NCBI RefSeq assembly: GCF_003858635.1
Contig: NZ_RQJO01000009.1
Span: 682,001 to 746,000 of the forward strand
Source: Larkinella rosea
GTDB lineage: Bacteria; Bacteroidota; Bacteroidia; Cytophagales; Spirosomataceae
Length of the DNA: 64,000 bases
Direction: 5' to 3'
Positions 33,551 through 42,115 of the stretch are shown here, piece by piece. How positions within the stretch are numbered: position 1 is the first letter of the stretch; every line of letters starts with the position of its first letter. A model generated the notes under the pieces. It had not been told where the DNA came from, ran no database searches, and worked only from the letters and a program-made list of their open reading frames with translations. The position numbers and the translations under genes are program-made.

Positions 33551-35881
33551 TTATTGCTTTAGGAACTTTATATTTTGGTTCTGGTTACCCGACGTAACTT
33601 GCAATAGGAACATTCCGGGTGGCAACTGATCAACGCCAAAAACCTGTTCATCAGTTGATCGATCAGAAGGTAAATTTCGATTCTGCAACAGCTGACCTTG
33701 TAAATCAATAATCCGTAACCGAATGGATTCCTGTCCCGGACCCGTTAGTCGAACCCGGAGTTTTTCATGGACGGGATTTTCCAGAATGGTAACCGTCAAC
33801 TTTTGGTCTGGATTGCTCACGCTGAGACGAGTGTTCCGATTGGGTGGGCTACACAGGTTCGGCAAATCAAACAGGTAGGTGGTTGTTTTGCCGCTTTGCG
33901 TGGCCTGAATGGGAATTGGTTTCGGATCGAAACGTAATCCTTCTTCCACGGTTCCGGTATTGTTCATGAGACTCGTTCGGGTGATACCCGGCGCTCCGTA
34001 CGTAATTGGGGAGCCGTCCCCGCCTACGGTATTGAACGTGATGGCTCCGGTGGCGCAATCGTAGGTGGGTGGCATTAATGCCAGACTCCTATTCGTTGAA
34101 GGTCCTCCGTTCGAGCAGAATGCTTTTAAATCAAAGAGGATACTGACGGTTTTGCCACTTTGCGTAGCCTGAATGGGGATGGTTTTCGGATCAAAGCGTA
34201 ACCCTTCTTCGACAGTTCCCGTATTGCTCATGAGACTTGTTCGGGTAATTCCCGGAGCTCCGTACGTGATGGGTGTACCATCACCGCCTACGGTATTGAA
34301 AGTGATGGCTCCGGTGGCGCAATCATAGGTGGGGGGCGTCAGTGCCAGACTACCATCCGGTGACGGTCCTCCGTTCGAACAGACGGTTTTTAAGTCAAAG
34401 ATAATACTGACGGTTTTGCCACTTTGCGTCGCTTGAATAGGAATCGGTTTGGGATCGAAGCGTAACCCTTCTTCCACGGTTCCCGTGTTGCTCATCAAGC
34501 TCGTTCGGGTTATTCCCGGCGCGCCATAGGTAATAGGAGAGCCATCCCCACCGACGGTATTGAAGGTAATCGCACCGGTGGTGCAATTATAGGTTGGGGC
34601 CCTGAGTTGCAATGCGTTAACGGCGGTCGCTTGCCGACGGATCCACACGGCCAGTTTCCCATCGTCATTGACACCGCCAAATAGCCCCGGAGATGCCGTC
34701 GTACCGGCGATCAGATAGGTTCCGTCGGGATTGACGAGGACCCGACGGGCTTCATCATTGTATGGACCTCCCCCTTGTTCCTGCCATTCGATTTCCAGAT
34801 TAGGAGAGAACTTCGTGATCCGGTAATCCGAATGAGGACCATTGGGATAGTTGTCTACTAGTTTATCAACGGCAATACATCCCCCATCGGGCGTGGTAGC
34901 AACCGAAATGGAATTTTGAACATTGTTTTCATCCGAATTAGACAATGCTACGCCCTGAATGATATTGAGTTGATTATCCAGTTTAAAAACCGCTCTGGAC
35001 GCAATCGAACCATAGTAGCCGATGGCAAAATAACCACCTGGTCGCGGAGAAATAGCGCGTAAGACACCGTTCTGTCTTCCCACACTCTGCCATACAATTT
35101 GGCCCGTTTCATCAATTTTAAAATCGTAGGAAATCCCATAGCTTGCCTCCGGATTACCCGTGATCGTAGGATCACTGGTAGTAGCATGTATCAGGTATCC
35201 TCCGCCCTCCGTTGCCCGAACCGCTTTGTATAAGAAGGTAAAACCGCTTCCGCCAATGGTTTTAGACCAGCTTATTTTAAGATTCTGGTCTACTTTCACC
35301 AACACCAGGTCCAGGCGCTGGCCGGGAGTAGTGGACGGGTATTCGTAACCAGCCAATAGAAACCCACCGTCCGGAGAAGCAATCATATCGCCCAGATTAC
35401 GCGGTGTAGTAAACCAGTTGGGCAGTTCAAGTGAATTGTAAAAGTTTCTAAAGCCCGTGGAAGTGTACCGAACAAATCCAAAACCCGTCGGCGCATAGTT
35501 TGAATAATAATTCCCCGCTACCACAATGTCTCCATTCGGCTGGGTTAGGACTTCAGTAGGGGAAAAATAGTCCGGCAACTCAGCGGTCCAAATGAGTTTG
35601 CCGATAGGATCAAATCTGGAGACGAACGGTTTACCCACACTGTTGACTAGTGAAAAGGGGGAGCCCACGGCAATGCTACCCCCATCCGGCAGGCGATCTA
35701 TGCCTAAAAAACCAAAAAAATCTCCCCGGGTATAATCCGGCGTCTTGGTTTTATCTAAAACCGTTTGCCAATAAACAGGTGGCGTATTGGACTGCGCCAA
35801 TAAGGAGGAAAGGCTTCCCCAACATGCAATGAGCAGAAGTAACCCTTTGTGTGTCAGGGTTGGGCGGTAGTTGTTTTTCAT
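33551..35881 (-). CDS. Type IX-secreted repeat protein with C-terminal sorting domain
   Basis: 776 residues. Signal peptide (GLLLLIACWGSLSSLLAQS). Residues ~30-415 form a propeller-like series of repeats (GDIVVAGNYYS, DGGFLLAGYEYPS, DGTYLIAGTTAS), similar to WD/kelch-like surface proteins. Residues ~425-690 are three near-identical 88-residue repeats (CATGAITFNTVGGDG, YGAPGITRTSLM, TVEEGLRFDP). The last ~80 residues are a type IX secretion sorting domain (VTILENPVHEKLRVRL, LRIIDLQGQLLQ, LPPGMFLLQVTSG, IKFLKQ). It should be exported and anchored or released at the cell surface. The ligand is unknown. Confidence 0.88.
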   Translation of the reverse strand: MKNNYRPTLTHKGLLLLIACWGSLSSLLAQSNTPPVYWQTVLDKTKTPDYTRGDFFGFLGIDRLPDGGSIAVGSPFSLVNSVGKPFVSRFDPIGKLIWTAELPDYFSPTEVLTQPNGDIVVAGNYYSNYAPTGFGFVRYTSTGFRNFYNSLELPNWFTTPRNLGDMIASPDGGFLLAGYEYPSTTPGQRLDLVLVKVDQNLKISWSKTIGGSGFTFLYKAVRATEGGGYLIHATTSDPTITGNPEASYGISYDFKIDETGQIVWQSVGRQNGVLRAISPRPGGYFAIGYYGSIASRAVFKLDNQLNIIQGVALSNSDENNVQNSISVATTPDGGCIAVDKLVDNYPNGPHSDYRITKFSPNLEIEWQEQGGGPYNDEARRVLVNPDGTYLIAGTTASPGLFGGVNDDGKLAVWIRRQATAVNALQLRAPTYNCTTGAITFNTVGGDGSPITYGAPGITRTSLMSNTGTVEEGLRFDPKPIPIQATQSGKTVSIIFDLKTVCSNGGPSPDGSLALTPPTYDCATGAITFNTVGGDGTPITYGAPGITRTSLMSNTGTVEEGLRFDPKTIPIQATQSGKTVSILFDLKAFCSNGGPSTNRSLALMPPTYDCATGAITFNTVGGDGSPITYGAPGITRTSLMNNTGTVEEGLRFDPKPIPIQATQSGKTTTYLFDLPNLCSPPNRNTRLSVSNPDQKLTVTILENPVHEKLRVRLTGPGQESIRLRIIDLQGQLLQNRNLPSDRSTDEQVFGVDQLPPGMFLLQVTSGNQNQNIKFLKQ
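33843..34624 (-). repeat. Three tandem 264-bp repeats inside the type IX-secreted protein gene
   Basis: The word GGTATTGAA marks each copy at 34028, 34292 and 34556, exactly 264 bases (88 codons) apart. The protein repeats are nearly identical, while the DNA differs at many third codon positions (compare the region after each GGTATTGAA). So the repeats are old and held by selection on the protein, or reshuffled by conversion with other copies. Confidence 0.85.
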
Positions 35882-36042
35882 CGGATGTGAACGAGTAAGA
35901 CGATTTTAAGAATTAGATAGTCACTGCATGTCGATATGACGACCCTGTTTCAGGGATAAAGGTTGTTTGATACATATATCTGACACCTCGGCAAAAGGTG
36001 AATGGCAATGGTAGAAAATTGTAGTGCTAATGAATTTGAGGC

Positions 36043-36079
36043 AAAAAAAAGTACCTGCCTCTTCAAGAAACAGGTACTT
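36043..36079 (-). terminator. Rho-independent terminator of the DsbA-like gene
   Basis: On the reverse strand AAGTACCTG, a 13-base loop, CAGGTACTT and a run of T bases (36043-36050 as A on the forward strand). It lies 25 bases beyond the stop of the DsbA-like gene. Confidence 0.85.
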
Positions 36080-36103
36080 CATATCAGTTAAACTTCCGAA
36101 AAA

Positions 36104-37024
36104 TTACGGACGCTCAATCGTCCATAAGTCCCCGTTTTTTGTCTGGAGTCTGGATAAGGCCCCCTGCTCAGTCAGGTTTTGTAAATAGGCTTCGCATTCC
36201 TGCCGGGGAACCCCCGACAGTTCCGAGAATTCGCGCGCGGTGAGGGAAGGGAAACGGAAAAATAACCGTTGCCACTGATTCTCAATTTCCTTTTTCTCAA
36301 TCGATGCGTGTACGTTGAGGAGCGCATTTTCGTAGGTAGTGTACGGTTGGGACCCGTAGACGAATTCCTGGTTACCCCAATCATCTGCAAAAAACATGGA
36401 CGGAAACCCCCGTACCCCCAATTTCTGCGCCAGTTTTAAATCTTCCGCAAATTGCGCTTTAGCCTCGCCCTCGAAATCCGTTTTTAGCCTGACAACATCC
36501 AACCCGACTGACTGGGCAGCTTCTGCCAGGTGATCCCACCGAGTGATATTTTTCTTTTGCAGGAAAACCATCTCCCGAATTTTGCGCAAAAATTTAATCG
36601 CCAGTTCCAAGCTCTGCAACTGCGCGGCCTTGAAGGCAATCGAGGGCGGAAAGGAGGAGTCCAGCGGATCTTCCAGCCACACGTCTCCGTCAATGGGCAT
36701 GTCATAGTGTTGACTCACTTCGTCCCAGTGATGGGCCACGTCCGACGGCTTGCTAATGCCACCGCTGTTGTAGCTCCAGTCGGGCAGGAGGCCGCCCATC
36801 CGGTATTCTATTTCGAGAGAATGGCCATATTCAAGCTTCAGTTTTCGAAGCTGCGGTTCGATGCCCCAGCAGGAGGAGCAAATGGGATCGGTGAAATAGA
36901 TGATTTTGACCGGTTTTTGGCCAACCTGAATGGCTGCGGTACGTTCCATTGGAACAGAGGACGGGACCTGGCAGAGACCCGTTTCGATGTCACATAGCAG
37001 CGGATTCGTGTTCTGATTTTCCAT
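36104..37024 (-). CDS. DsbA-family thioredoxin-fold protein (YjbH/SpxH-like)
   Basis: 306 residues, no signal peptide. Thioredoxin fold with C49-S-S-C52 in IIYFTDPICSSCWGIEPQLR, an inserted helical part, and the cis-Pro region GVRGFPSMFFADD. A C-terminal extension of ~80 residues (SLTAREFSELSGVPRQECEA) looks like a winged-helix part. Cytoplasmic DsbA-like proteins with a CxxC include SpxH/YjbH, an adaptor that targets a regulator to ClpXP, and FrnE. The N-terminus also has two other Cys (Cys11, Cys18). The gene is divergent to a HxlR regulator and is its likely target. Confidence 0.85.
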   Translation of the reverse strand: MENQNTNPLLCDIETGLCQVPSSVPMERTAAIQVGQKPVKIIYFTDPICSSCWGIEPQLRKLKLEYGHSLEIEYRMGGLLPDWSYNSGGISKPSDVAHHWDEVSQHYDMPIDGDVWLEDPLDSSFPPSIAFKAAQLQSLELAIKFLRKIREMVFLQKKNITRWDHLAEAAQSVGLDVVRLKTDFEGEAKAQFAEDLKLAQKLGVRGFPSMFFADDWGNQEFVYGSQPYTTYENALLNVHASIEKKEIENQWQRLFFRFPSLTAREFSELSGVPRQECEAYLQNLTEQGALSRLQTKNGDLWTIERP

Positions 37025-37355
37025 TTTATTGTGAGCTACTTGCGTGCTACACCGGCTATGACCAGAATAGCAAGGATTTCCTTAACGTCTATGGTTCTAT
37101 ACTCAAACCAGCAATGACTTTTTTTGCCTTGAACAGCCCCGCATTCGAAATTTCTCCGGTTTCGGGATAATCCATTTCGTGCCTGATGACGACGTCTTTT
37201 TTTAGCCTTCAATATTACCTGTAGCAAAAACCGCAAACGTCGTTTGGACAAAGAACACAGCCTGATTTGTCATTTTTGTTGGTATTAAATGCGTAACTTG
37301 TCCACAAAGTTCGGCAAAGGTTAGTCGCCTGTCAATTAGTCAAAAAAAGTTGACT
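37025..37355. other. Divergent intergenic region (DsbA-like / HxlR)
   Basis: About 330 bases with no confident gene. It must hold the promoters of both genes. A perfect inverted repeat overlaps the HxlR start (listed separately). Nothing else is recognised. Confidence 0.45.
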
Positions 37356-37356
37356 A
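37337..37356 (+). promoter_or_regulatory. Perfect 7-bp inverted repeat overlapping the HxlR start codon
   Basis: TAGTCAA, 6-base spacer AAAAAG, TTGACTA; the last A is the first base of the ATG at 37356. Related TAGTC words lie just upstream (TTAGTCGCC at 37321). This is where an autoregulatory HxlR operator would block its own gene. Confidence 0.55.
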
Positions 37357-37658
37357 TGGGAAAAGTACAAAAAAGCGAAAGTATCTGCCCGGCTGAAGAG
37401 GTGTTGAAAATACTTTCCGGAAAGTGGAAGCCACAGTTATTCAAGCTGGCACTCGATGGGCCGCTTCGCTTCAATTCGTTACTTCGTCAGGTGGAAGGTG
37501 CCAATAAGCAATCGCTGGCTACTTCCTTGAAAGAGTTGGTAGACGAAGGTTTTTTGAATAAAGTGGTGATCAGGGTTAAACCCCTTCATATTGAGTACAC
37601 GTTATCCGAAAAGGGAAAGTCGCTCATTCCGGTTTTCAAACAGCTGGAATGTGTATAG
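37356..37658 (+). CDS. HxlR-family winged-helix regulator
   Basis: 100 residues from the ATG at 37356 (a TTG two codons earlier is less likely). ICPAEEVLKILSGKWKPQLF and LRFNSLLRQVEGANKQSLAT are family hallmarks. Cys11 in ESICPAEE is at the position of the redox-sensing Cys of YodB/HypR/QorR proteins, so it may sense thiol-reactive or quinone stress. It is divergent to the cytoplasmic DsbA-like CxxC protein, which fits a redox circuit (inference). Confidence 0.9.
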   Translation: MGKVQKSESICPAEEVLKILSGKWKPQLFKLALDGPLRFNSLLRQVEGANKQSLATSLKELVDEGFLNKVVIRVKPLHIEYTLSEKGKSLIPVFKQLECV

Positions 37659-37873
37659 CTTTTCCCATGCCTTCCCCGGCGGAATGACCAGCGGGTCAGG
37701 AATGGAATAATCTTCCGGAGTTTAGTTGCCGAAAGTAGGTTTCCGGAAGCGTATTTAAGATCCCCTTTTGATTGAAAGGTAAGCAGATTGTGCAACAGGT
37801 GCGGGATTGGTTTCGCAATCGGCAGAAAGTTGGCAACCCAATCGATGGTTGAACAGTTCGTCAGATGTTACCT

Positions 37874-38758
37874 CTATTGGCAAAAGGAGGGGACGTGGCA
37901 CCTGCGTTTGTATTCAACCGGAGTAAGTCCCGTCAAGCGTTTAAAATGACTGTAGAAATTCGACCGATTGTTAAAACCGCATTCAAAGCATACGAACTCG
38001 GTGGTAATATCGCTTTCTTCAACGATCATCCGCTGCGCATGGCTGATGCGGATTTCGATTAAAAACTCGTGGAACGTTTTTTTGGTAACCATCTTAAAAT
38101 ACCGGCAAAAGGAGGTGACACTCAAATTGGCTACCGAAGCAATTTCCTCCAGCGTCAGTTCTTCTTTGTAATGAGTTAGGGCGTAATTATATACTTTGTT
38201 CAACCGATCGGCTTCCTCCTTATTGGGCCGGTACAAGGCATCTTTTGTTGAAATAAAGTGCATCTCCTCGCTTTTGGAAAGAATCTCCAGCATGGTCAGA
38301 ATCAGGACGAGTCGTTGTAATCCGGTCGTTTTGGCCGATTGAAGCATCAGTGGAATGAGTTTTTCCCGCGTATTGCCGGTTATCACCAGCCCGGCTTTTG
38401 CTTTGTCGTATAAATGCTGAATGGCGTCGGATTCCGGTTTTCGGAGAAAGTCTTTTCCGACAAAATCGGGGAGAAACTGAACGACCACGGCCTCCGCCGT
38501 AATCGTGGGATCCTGCCGGAAATATTGTTCGTTACAGCGCCACATGTGCGGCAGGTTTTCGCCGAGCAGGAGCAATTCGCCCGCATTGAAATTACTGACG
38601 TTATCACCCACAAACCGTACGCCTTCGCCCCGCACAATGAAGTGGAGTTCCAGCTCCGGATGGTAATGCCAAACCGTACCAAAATTGGGGAGCGTATGAT
38701 GGCGCGATACATGAGAACTCCGAACGTCTCTTGGTACTAAGTAAAATTGGGGTTTCAT
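37874..38758 (-). CDS. AraC-family regulator of the SusCD locus
   Basis: 294 residues. An N-terminal cupin-like sensor (FGTVWHYHPELELHFIVRGE, NFNAGELLLLGENLPHMW) is followed by a C-terminal AraC helix-turn-helix pair (LTLEEIASVANLSVTSFCRY, TTEFVCFECGFNNRSNFYSH, ending RLTGLTPVEYKRR). The form is that of sugar-sensing AraC proteins. It is divergent to susC with ~290 bases between, so it very likely controls the glycan-uptake locus. Confidence 0.92.
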   Translation of the reverse strand: MKPQFYLVPRDVRSSHVSRHHTLPNFGTVWHYHPELELHFIVRGEGVRFVGDNVSNFNAGELLLLGENLPHMWRCNEQYFRQDPTITAEAVVVQFLPDFVGKDFLRKPESDAIQHLYDKAKAGLVITGNTREKLIPLMLQSAKTTGLQRLVLILTMLEILSKSEEMHFISTKDALYRPNKEEADRLNKVYNYALTHYKEELTLEEIASVANLSVTSFCRYFKMVTKKTFHEFLIEIRISHAQRMIVEESDITTEFVCFECGFNNRSNFYSHFKRLTGLTPVEYKRRCHVPSFCQ

Positions 38759-38795
38759 ACCTGAACGGGCTTTGATGGAAAGCGATCTTCCTCAA

Positions 38796-38826
38796 CAAGT
38801 TTACAATAATTACATTTTATCCCCAA
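38796..38826 (-). promoter_or_regulatory. Candidate promoter of the AraC gene
   Basis: On the reverse strand TTG (38824-38826), 20 bases, TAAACTTG (38796-38803; one mismatch to TAnnTTTG), ending 38 bases before the ATG at 38758. Confidence 0.45.
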
Positions 38827-39049
38827 AAACCACAAAACAGGAGGTTGGGGCTAACTCTTGCGCTTCACGTTGACGTAGAGCTGATTAGGGCTGTTTGTGG
38901 CTCGTTCAGCGCTCGTTAGATCCCGGATTACTGCCAGTGGATATGATAAATTTACGTACAAACTGGATAATCGACTGAACGGGGTTTAGCGCGGTTTCCA
39001 GGAGATTTGCAACCACATACCGGTTCACTATTCCTAAGCAGATGAAACT

Positions 39050-42000
39050 ATGCGAAACCTCTTCTCTTCAAAAAAAATGGCTCAGTACCTGGTCAGGCTG
39101 AGTCTTCTGTGGATTGTCGCCCTCCGGGCCTTTTCCACGGTGTGGGCTACTTCGGCGGTTCCGGACCGAATGATCAGCGGAACCGTCCGGGATGCCGAAA
39201 ACAAGGCTCCCCTGCCCGGCGTCAACGTGATCATCAAAGGGACGCAGCGTGGCACGGTTACCAACGTGGACGGTCACTACGAACTCACGGTTCCGGATCA
39301 GGATGTGCAGCTGGTCATCAGTTTTGTGGGCTACCTGCCGCAAACCGTGGACGTTGGCCGGAACGCGACGCTGGATATTTCCTTAAAAGTGGATCAGAAA
39401 ACGCTGGATGAGATTGTGGTGGTCGGCTACGGCACCCAATCGAAACGGAATGTGACCGGTTCCATCGCCAAAGTAGACATGAAGCTGACGGAAAACCTCC
39501 CGAACACCAACGTGACGCAATCGTTGCGGGGGCGGGTAGCGGGGGTTCAGTTTACGGATAACGGCCGGCCGGGGCAGGGCGGTTCCATCCTGGTTCGCGG
39601 ACCCCGCTCGCTGAGTGGCGGCAACGACCCGCTGATTATTGTGGACGGCATCATGTTCAATGCATCGATCAATTACCTGAATCCCAATGATATTGAATCG
39701 ATGGAAGTGCTGAAAGACGCCAGCGCGGCTGCCATCTACGGTTCGCGGGCGGCCAATGGGGTCATTCTGGTGACGACCAAAAAAGGAACCACCGAAAAAC
39801 CGACCATCCGGTTTAATACGTTTGTGGGCGTTTCGGACTGGAGCAAGAAAGTGAAACTGCTCAGCCCGGAACGGTACATCGAAAAAACGCTGGAGATGCG
39901 TCGGCAACTGGGATTGGATGCCGACCCATCCAAAATCCTGACCTATTTATCCGCCACCGAAGTGCCCAATTACGAAGCCGGGAAAACGACCGATCCCTGG
40001 GATGCGATCTCCCAACCGGGGCGGGTCAGTTCGTATGATCTCAGCATTTCGGGCAAAACAAACCGGACGAATTATTACCTGTCGGCTTCCATTACCAACG
40101 AGCAGGGTTTGATTTACAGCGACCAGCAAAAAAAGCTGTCGGTTCGTTCCAACATTGAAAACCAGGTCACTGACTGGCTGACCATTGGCCTTAATGCCAG
40201 TTTCCTGAAACGCGATTTGTCTGGCGCGGAACTCAGCCCGTCGGATGCGTACGACATCAGTCCCTACGGAACCTGGTACAACGCGGACGGTTCGCCCACG
40301 CGCTGGGTGGTGGCCGAAGACCAGAACAGTGCCAATCCGCACTACAACACATTTTTTAGTAAGAATGAGGAAATCTACTACAACCTGTTTACCAATGTGT
40401 ATGCCCTGGTGGATGTGCCGTTCATTCGCGGGTTGAGTTACCGGCTCAATTATTCCCCCAACTACCGAGCCGATCATAACTTTAACTTTACGCGCCAAGA
40501 CCCAACACGCACCGACAACATGGCGTCGGCCAGCAAATTCAACCGGGAGGATTTCGACTGGGTGCAGGAAAATATTCTGACGTATACCCGGCAGATCAAC
40601 GCCAGCCATTCGTTTGATGCGACTTTGCTCTACGGCTGGAATCACCGGGGCGTACAGGCCACGACGGCCACGGCCACGCAGCTTAGTTCCGATGCTTTAA
40701 GCTGGAATAATCTGGGATTGGGCGGTATTCTGACCAATACATCGTCAGCCTCCGGTCAGGACGGCGTGTCGTCGATGTTCCGGTTAAATTACCGGTTCCG
40801 GAATCGGTATCTGGCCACGTTCACCGTCCGGCGGGACGGTAGCTCGGTGTTTGCCGCCAACAACAAATACGCGACGTTTCCCTCGGCTTCGCTGGCCTGG
40901 GTGGCATCCGAAGAACCGTTTGTCAAAAAACTGGATTTTATTTCTTCACTCAAATTCCGGTTATCCTACGGCGCCGTTGGTAATCAGGGCATTAGCCCGT
41001 ATCAGTCGCTCAGCAGTGCCGACATTACCCGCTACGTTTTTGGCGATGGCGGTTCGACCTCCATTGGCGTGTATACCAACCGGATGGCGAATTCCAACCT
41101 GAAATGGGAAACGACGTACACCACCAATGCCGCCGTGGATTTTGAATTGTTTAAAAACCGCATTGGCGGAACGATCGAGGTGTACAACATGAACACGCGT
41201 GATTTGCTGGTGCAGCGATCCCTGCCGACCATGACCGGTTTTACGTCCGTCTGGACCAACCTGGGCGCTACCAACAACAAAGGGCTGGAAGTCACACTTA
41301 ACACCCTTAATATCCAAAAGGGACCCTTTGAGTGGAGCAGTAACTTCGTGTTTTCGGCGAATCGCAACAAAATCGTGCATCTCTACCAGTCGGATACGAA
41401 CGGCGACGGCAAGGAAGATGATGATTTGGGAAACCGCTGGTTCATTGGCAAACCGATGAACCTGGCCTTCGACTATGAAATGGACGGTATCTATCAGGTG
41501 GGTGACGAAATTCCGGCGGGATTCAAACCCGGTTTTGTCCGGTTGAAAGATCGGAACAACGATGGAAAACTCAATGCCGACGATAAAACCGTCATCGGGC
41601 AGACCGGCCAGCCGCTGTATCGCTGGGGCATTACCAACAACGTCCGGTATGGTCCGTTTACCTTATCCGTTTTCCTGAATGCCATGCAGGGCTGGATTGC
41701 CGGTTTTTCCGAAGCCGATCCCAATTCAAACTTTGGCGGAAACTACCCGGCCCGGGCGCTGAATCAATTCGACAACGAGTGGTGGACGGCAGAAAACCGA
41801 TCCAACACGAATCCGTCGCTGGGCTACAACAATCCGTATCAGCACAATTATTACTTCAGCCGAAATTTTGTCCGGATTCAGGATGTCTCCCTGTTTTATG
41901 ACGTTCCCAGTAAACTCATCCAGCGGGCCAAACTAACCAATCTGCGCGTTTCCGTGAACGCAAAAAACCTCGCGACCTGGACTAAATGGCCGGGTACGGA

Positions 42001-42076
42001 CCCGGAGAGTGGGGGCGGAGCGAAGGGTTTTCCGATGCCCCGAACCCTTGCCCTGGGCTTAAATCTGGGCTTTTAG
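39050..42076 (+). CDS. SusC/RagA-family TonB-linked outer membrane transporter
   Basis: 1008 residues. N-terminal carboxypeptidase-regulatory-like domain (ISGTVRDAENKAPLPGVNVI, GTQRGTVTNVDGHYELTVPD), the SusC signature region DEIVVVGYGTQSKRNVTGSI, a plug (VTQSLRGRVAGVQFTDNGRP, GSRAANGVILVTTKKG) and a long barrel with the typical NNVRYGPFTLSVFLNAMQGW and final LALGLNLGF. It imports oligosaccharides across the outer membrane with SusD as lid. It is first in a forward operon with SusD, a sialidase-like enzyme, a kinase and an aldolase. Confidence 0.95.
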   Translation: MRNLFSSKKMAQYLVRLSLLWIVALRAFSTVWATSAVPDRMISGTVRDAENKAPLPGVNVIIKGTQRGTVTNVDGHYELTVPDQDVQLVISFVGYLPQTVDVGRNATLDISLKVDQKTLDEIVVVGYGTQSKRNVTGSIAKVDMKLTENLPNTNVTQSLRGRVAGVQFTDNGRPGQGGSILVRGPRSLSGGNDPLIIVDGIMFNASINYLNPNDIESMEVLKDASAAAIYGSRAANGVILVTTKKGTTEKPTIRFNTFVGVSDWSKKVKLLSPERYIEKTLEMRRQLGLDADPSKILTYLSATEVPNYEAGKTTDPWDAISQPGRVSSYDLSISGKTNRTNYYLSASITNEQGLIYSDQQKKLSVRSNIENQVTDWLTIGLNASFLKRDLSGAELSPSDAYDISPYGTWYNADGSPTRWVVAEDQNSANPHYNTFFSKNEEIYYNLFTNVYALVDVPFIRGLSYRLNYSPNYRADHNFNFTRQDPTRTDNMASASKFNREDFDWVQENILTYTRQINASHSFDATLLYGWNHRGVQATTATATQLSSDALSWNNLGLGGILTNTSSASGQDGVSSMFRLNYRFRNRYLATFTVRRDGSSVFAANNKYATFPSASLAWVASEEPFVKKLDFISSLKFRLSYGAVGNQGISPYQSLSSADITRYVFGDGGSTSIGVYTNRMANSNLKWETTYTTNAAVDFELFKNRIGGTIEVYNMNTRDLLVQRSLPTMTGFTSVWTNLGATNNKGLEVTLNTLNIQKGPFEWSSNFVFSANRNKIVHLYQSDTNGDGKEDDDLGNRWFIGKPMNLAFDYEMDGIYQVGDEIPAGFKPGFVRLKDRNNDGKLNADDKTVIGQTGQPLYRWGITNNVRYGPFTLSVFLNAMQGWIAGFSEADPNSNFGGNYPARALNQFDNEWWTAENRSNTNPSLGYNNPYQHNYYFSRNFVRIQDVSLFYDVPSKLIQRAKLTNLRVSVNAKNLATWTKWPGTDPESGGGAKGFPMPRTLALGLNLGF

Positions 42077-42115
42077 CCGATCCCTATTTCAAGAAACATC
42101 AATCCGCATACACTT

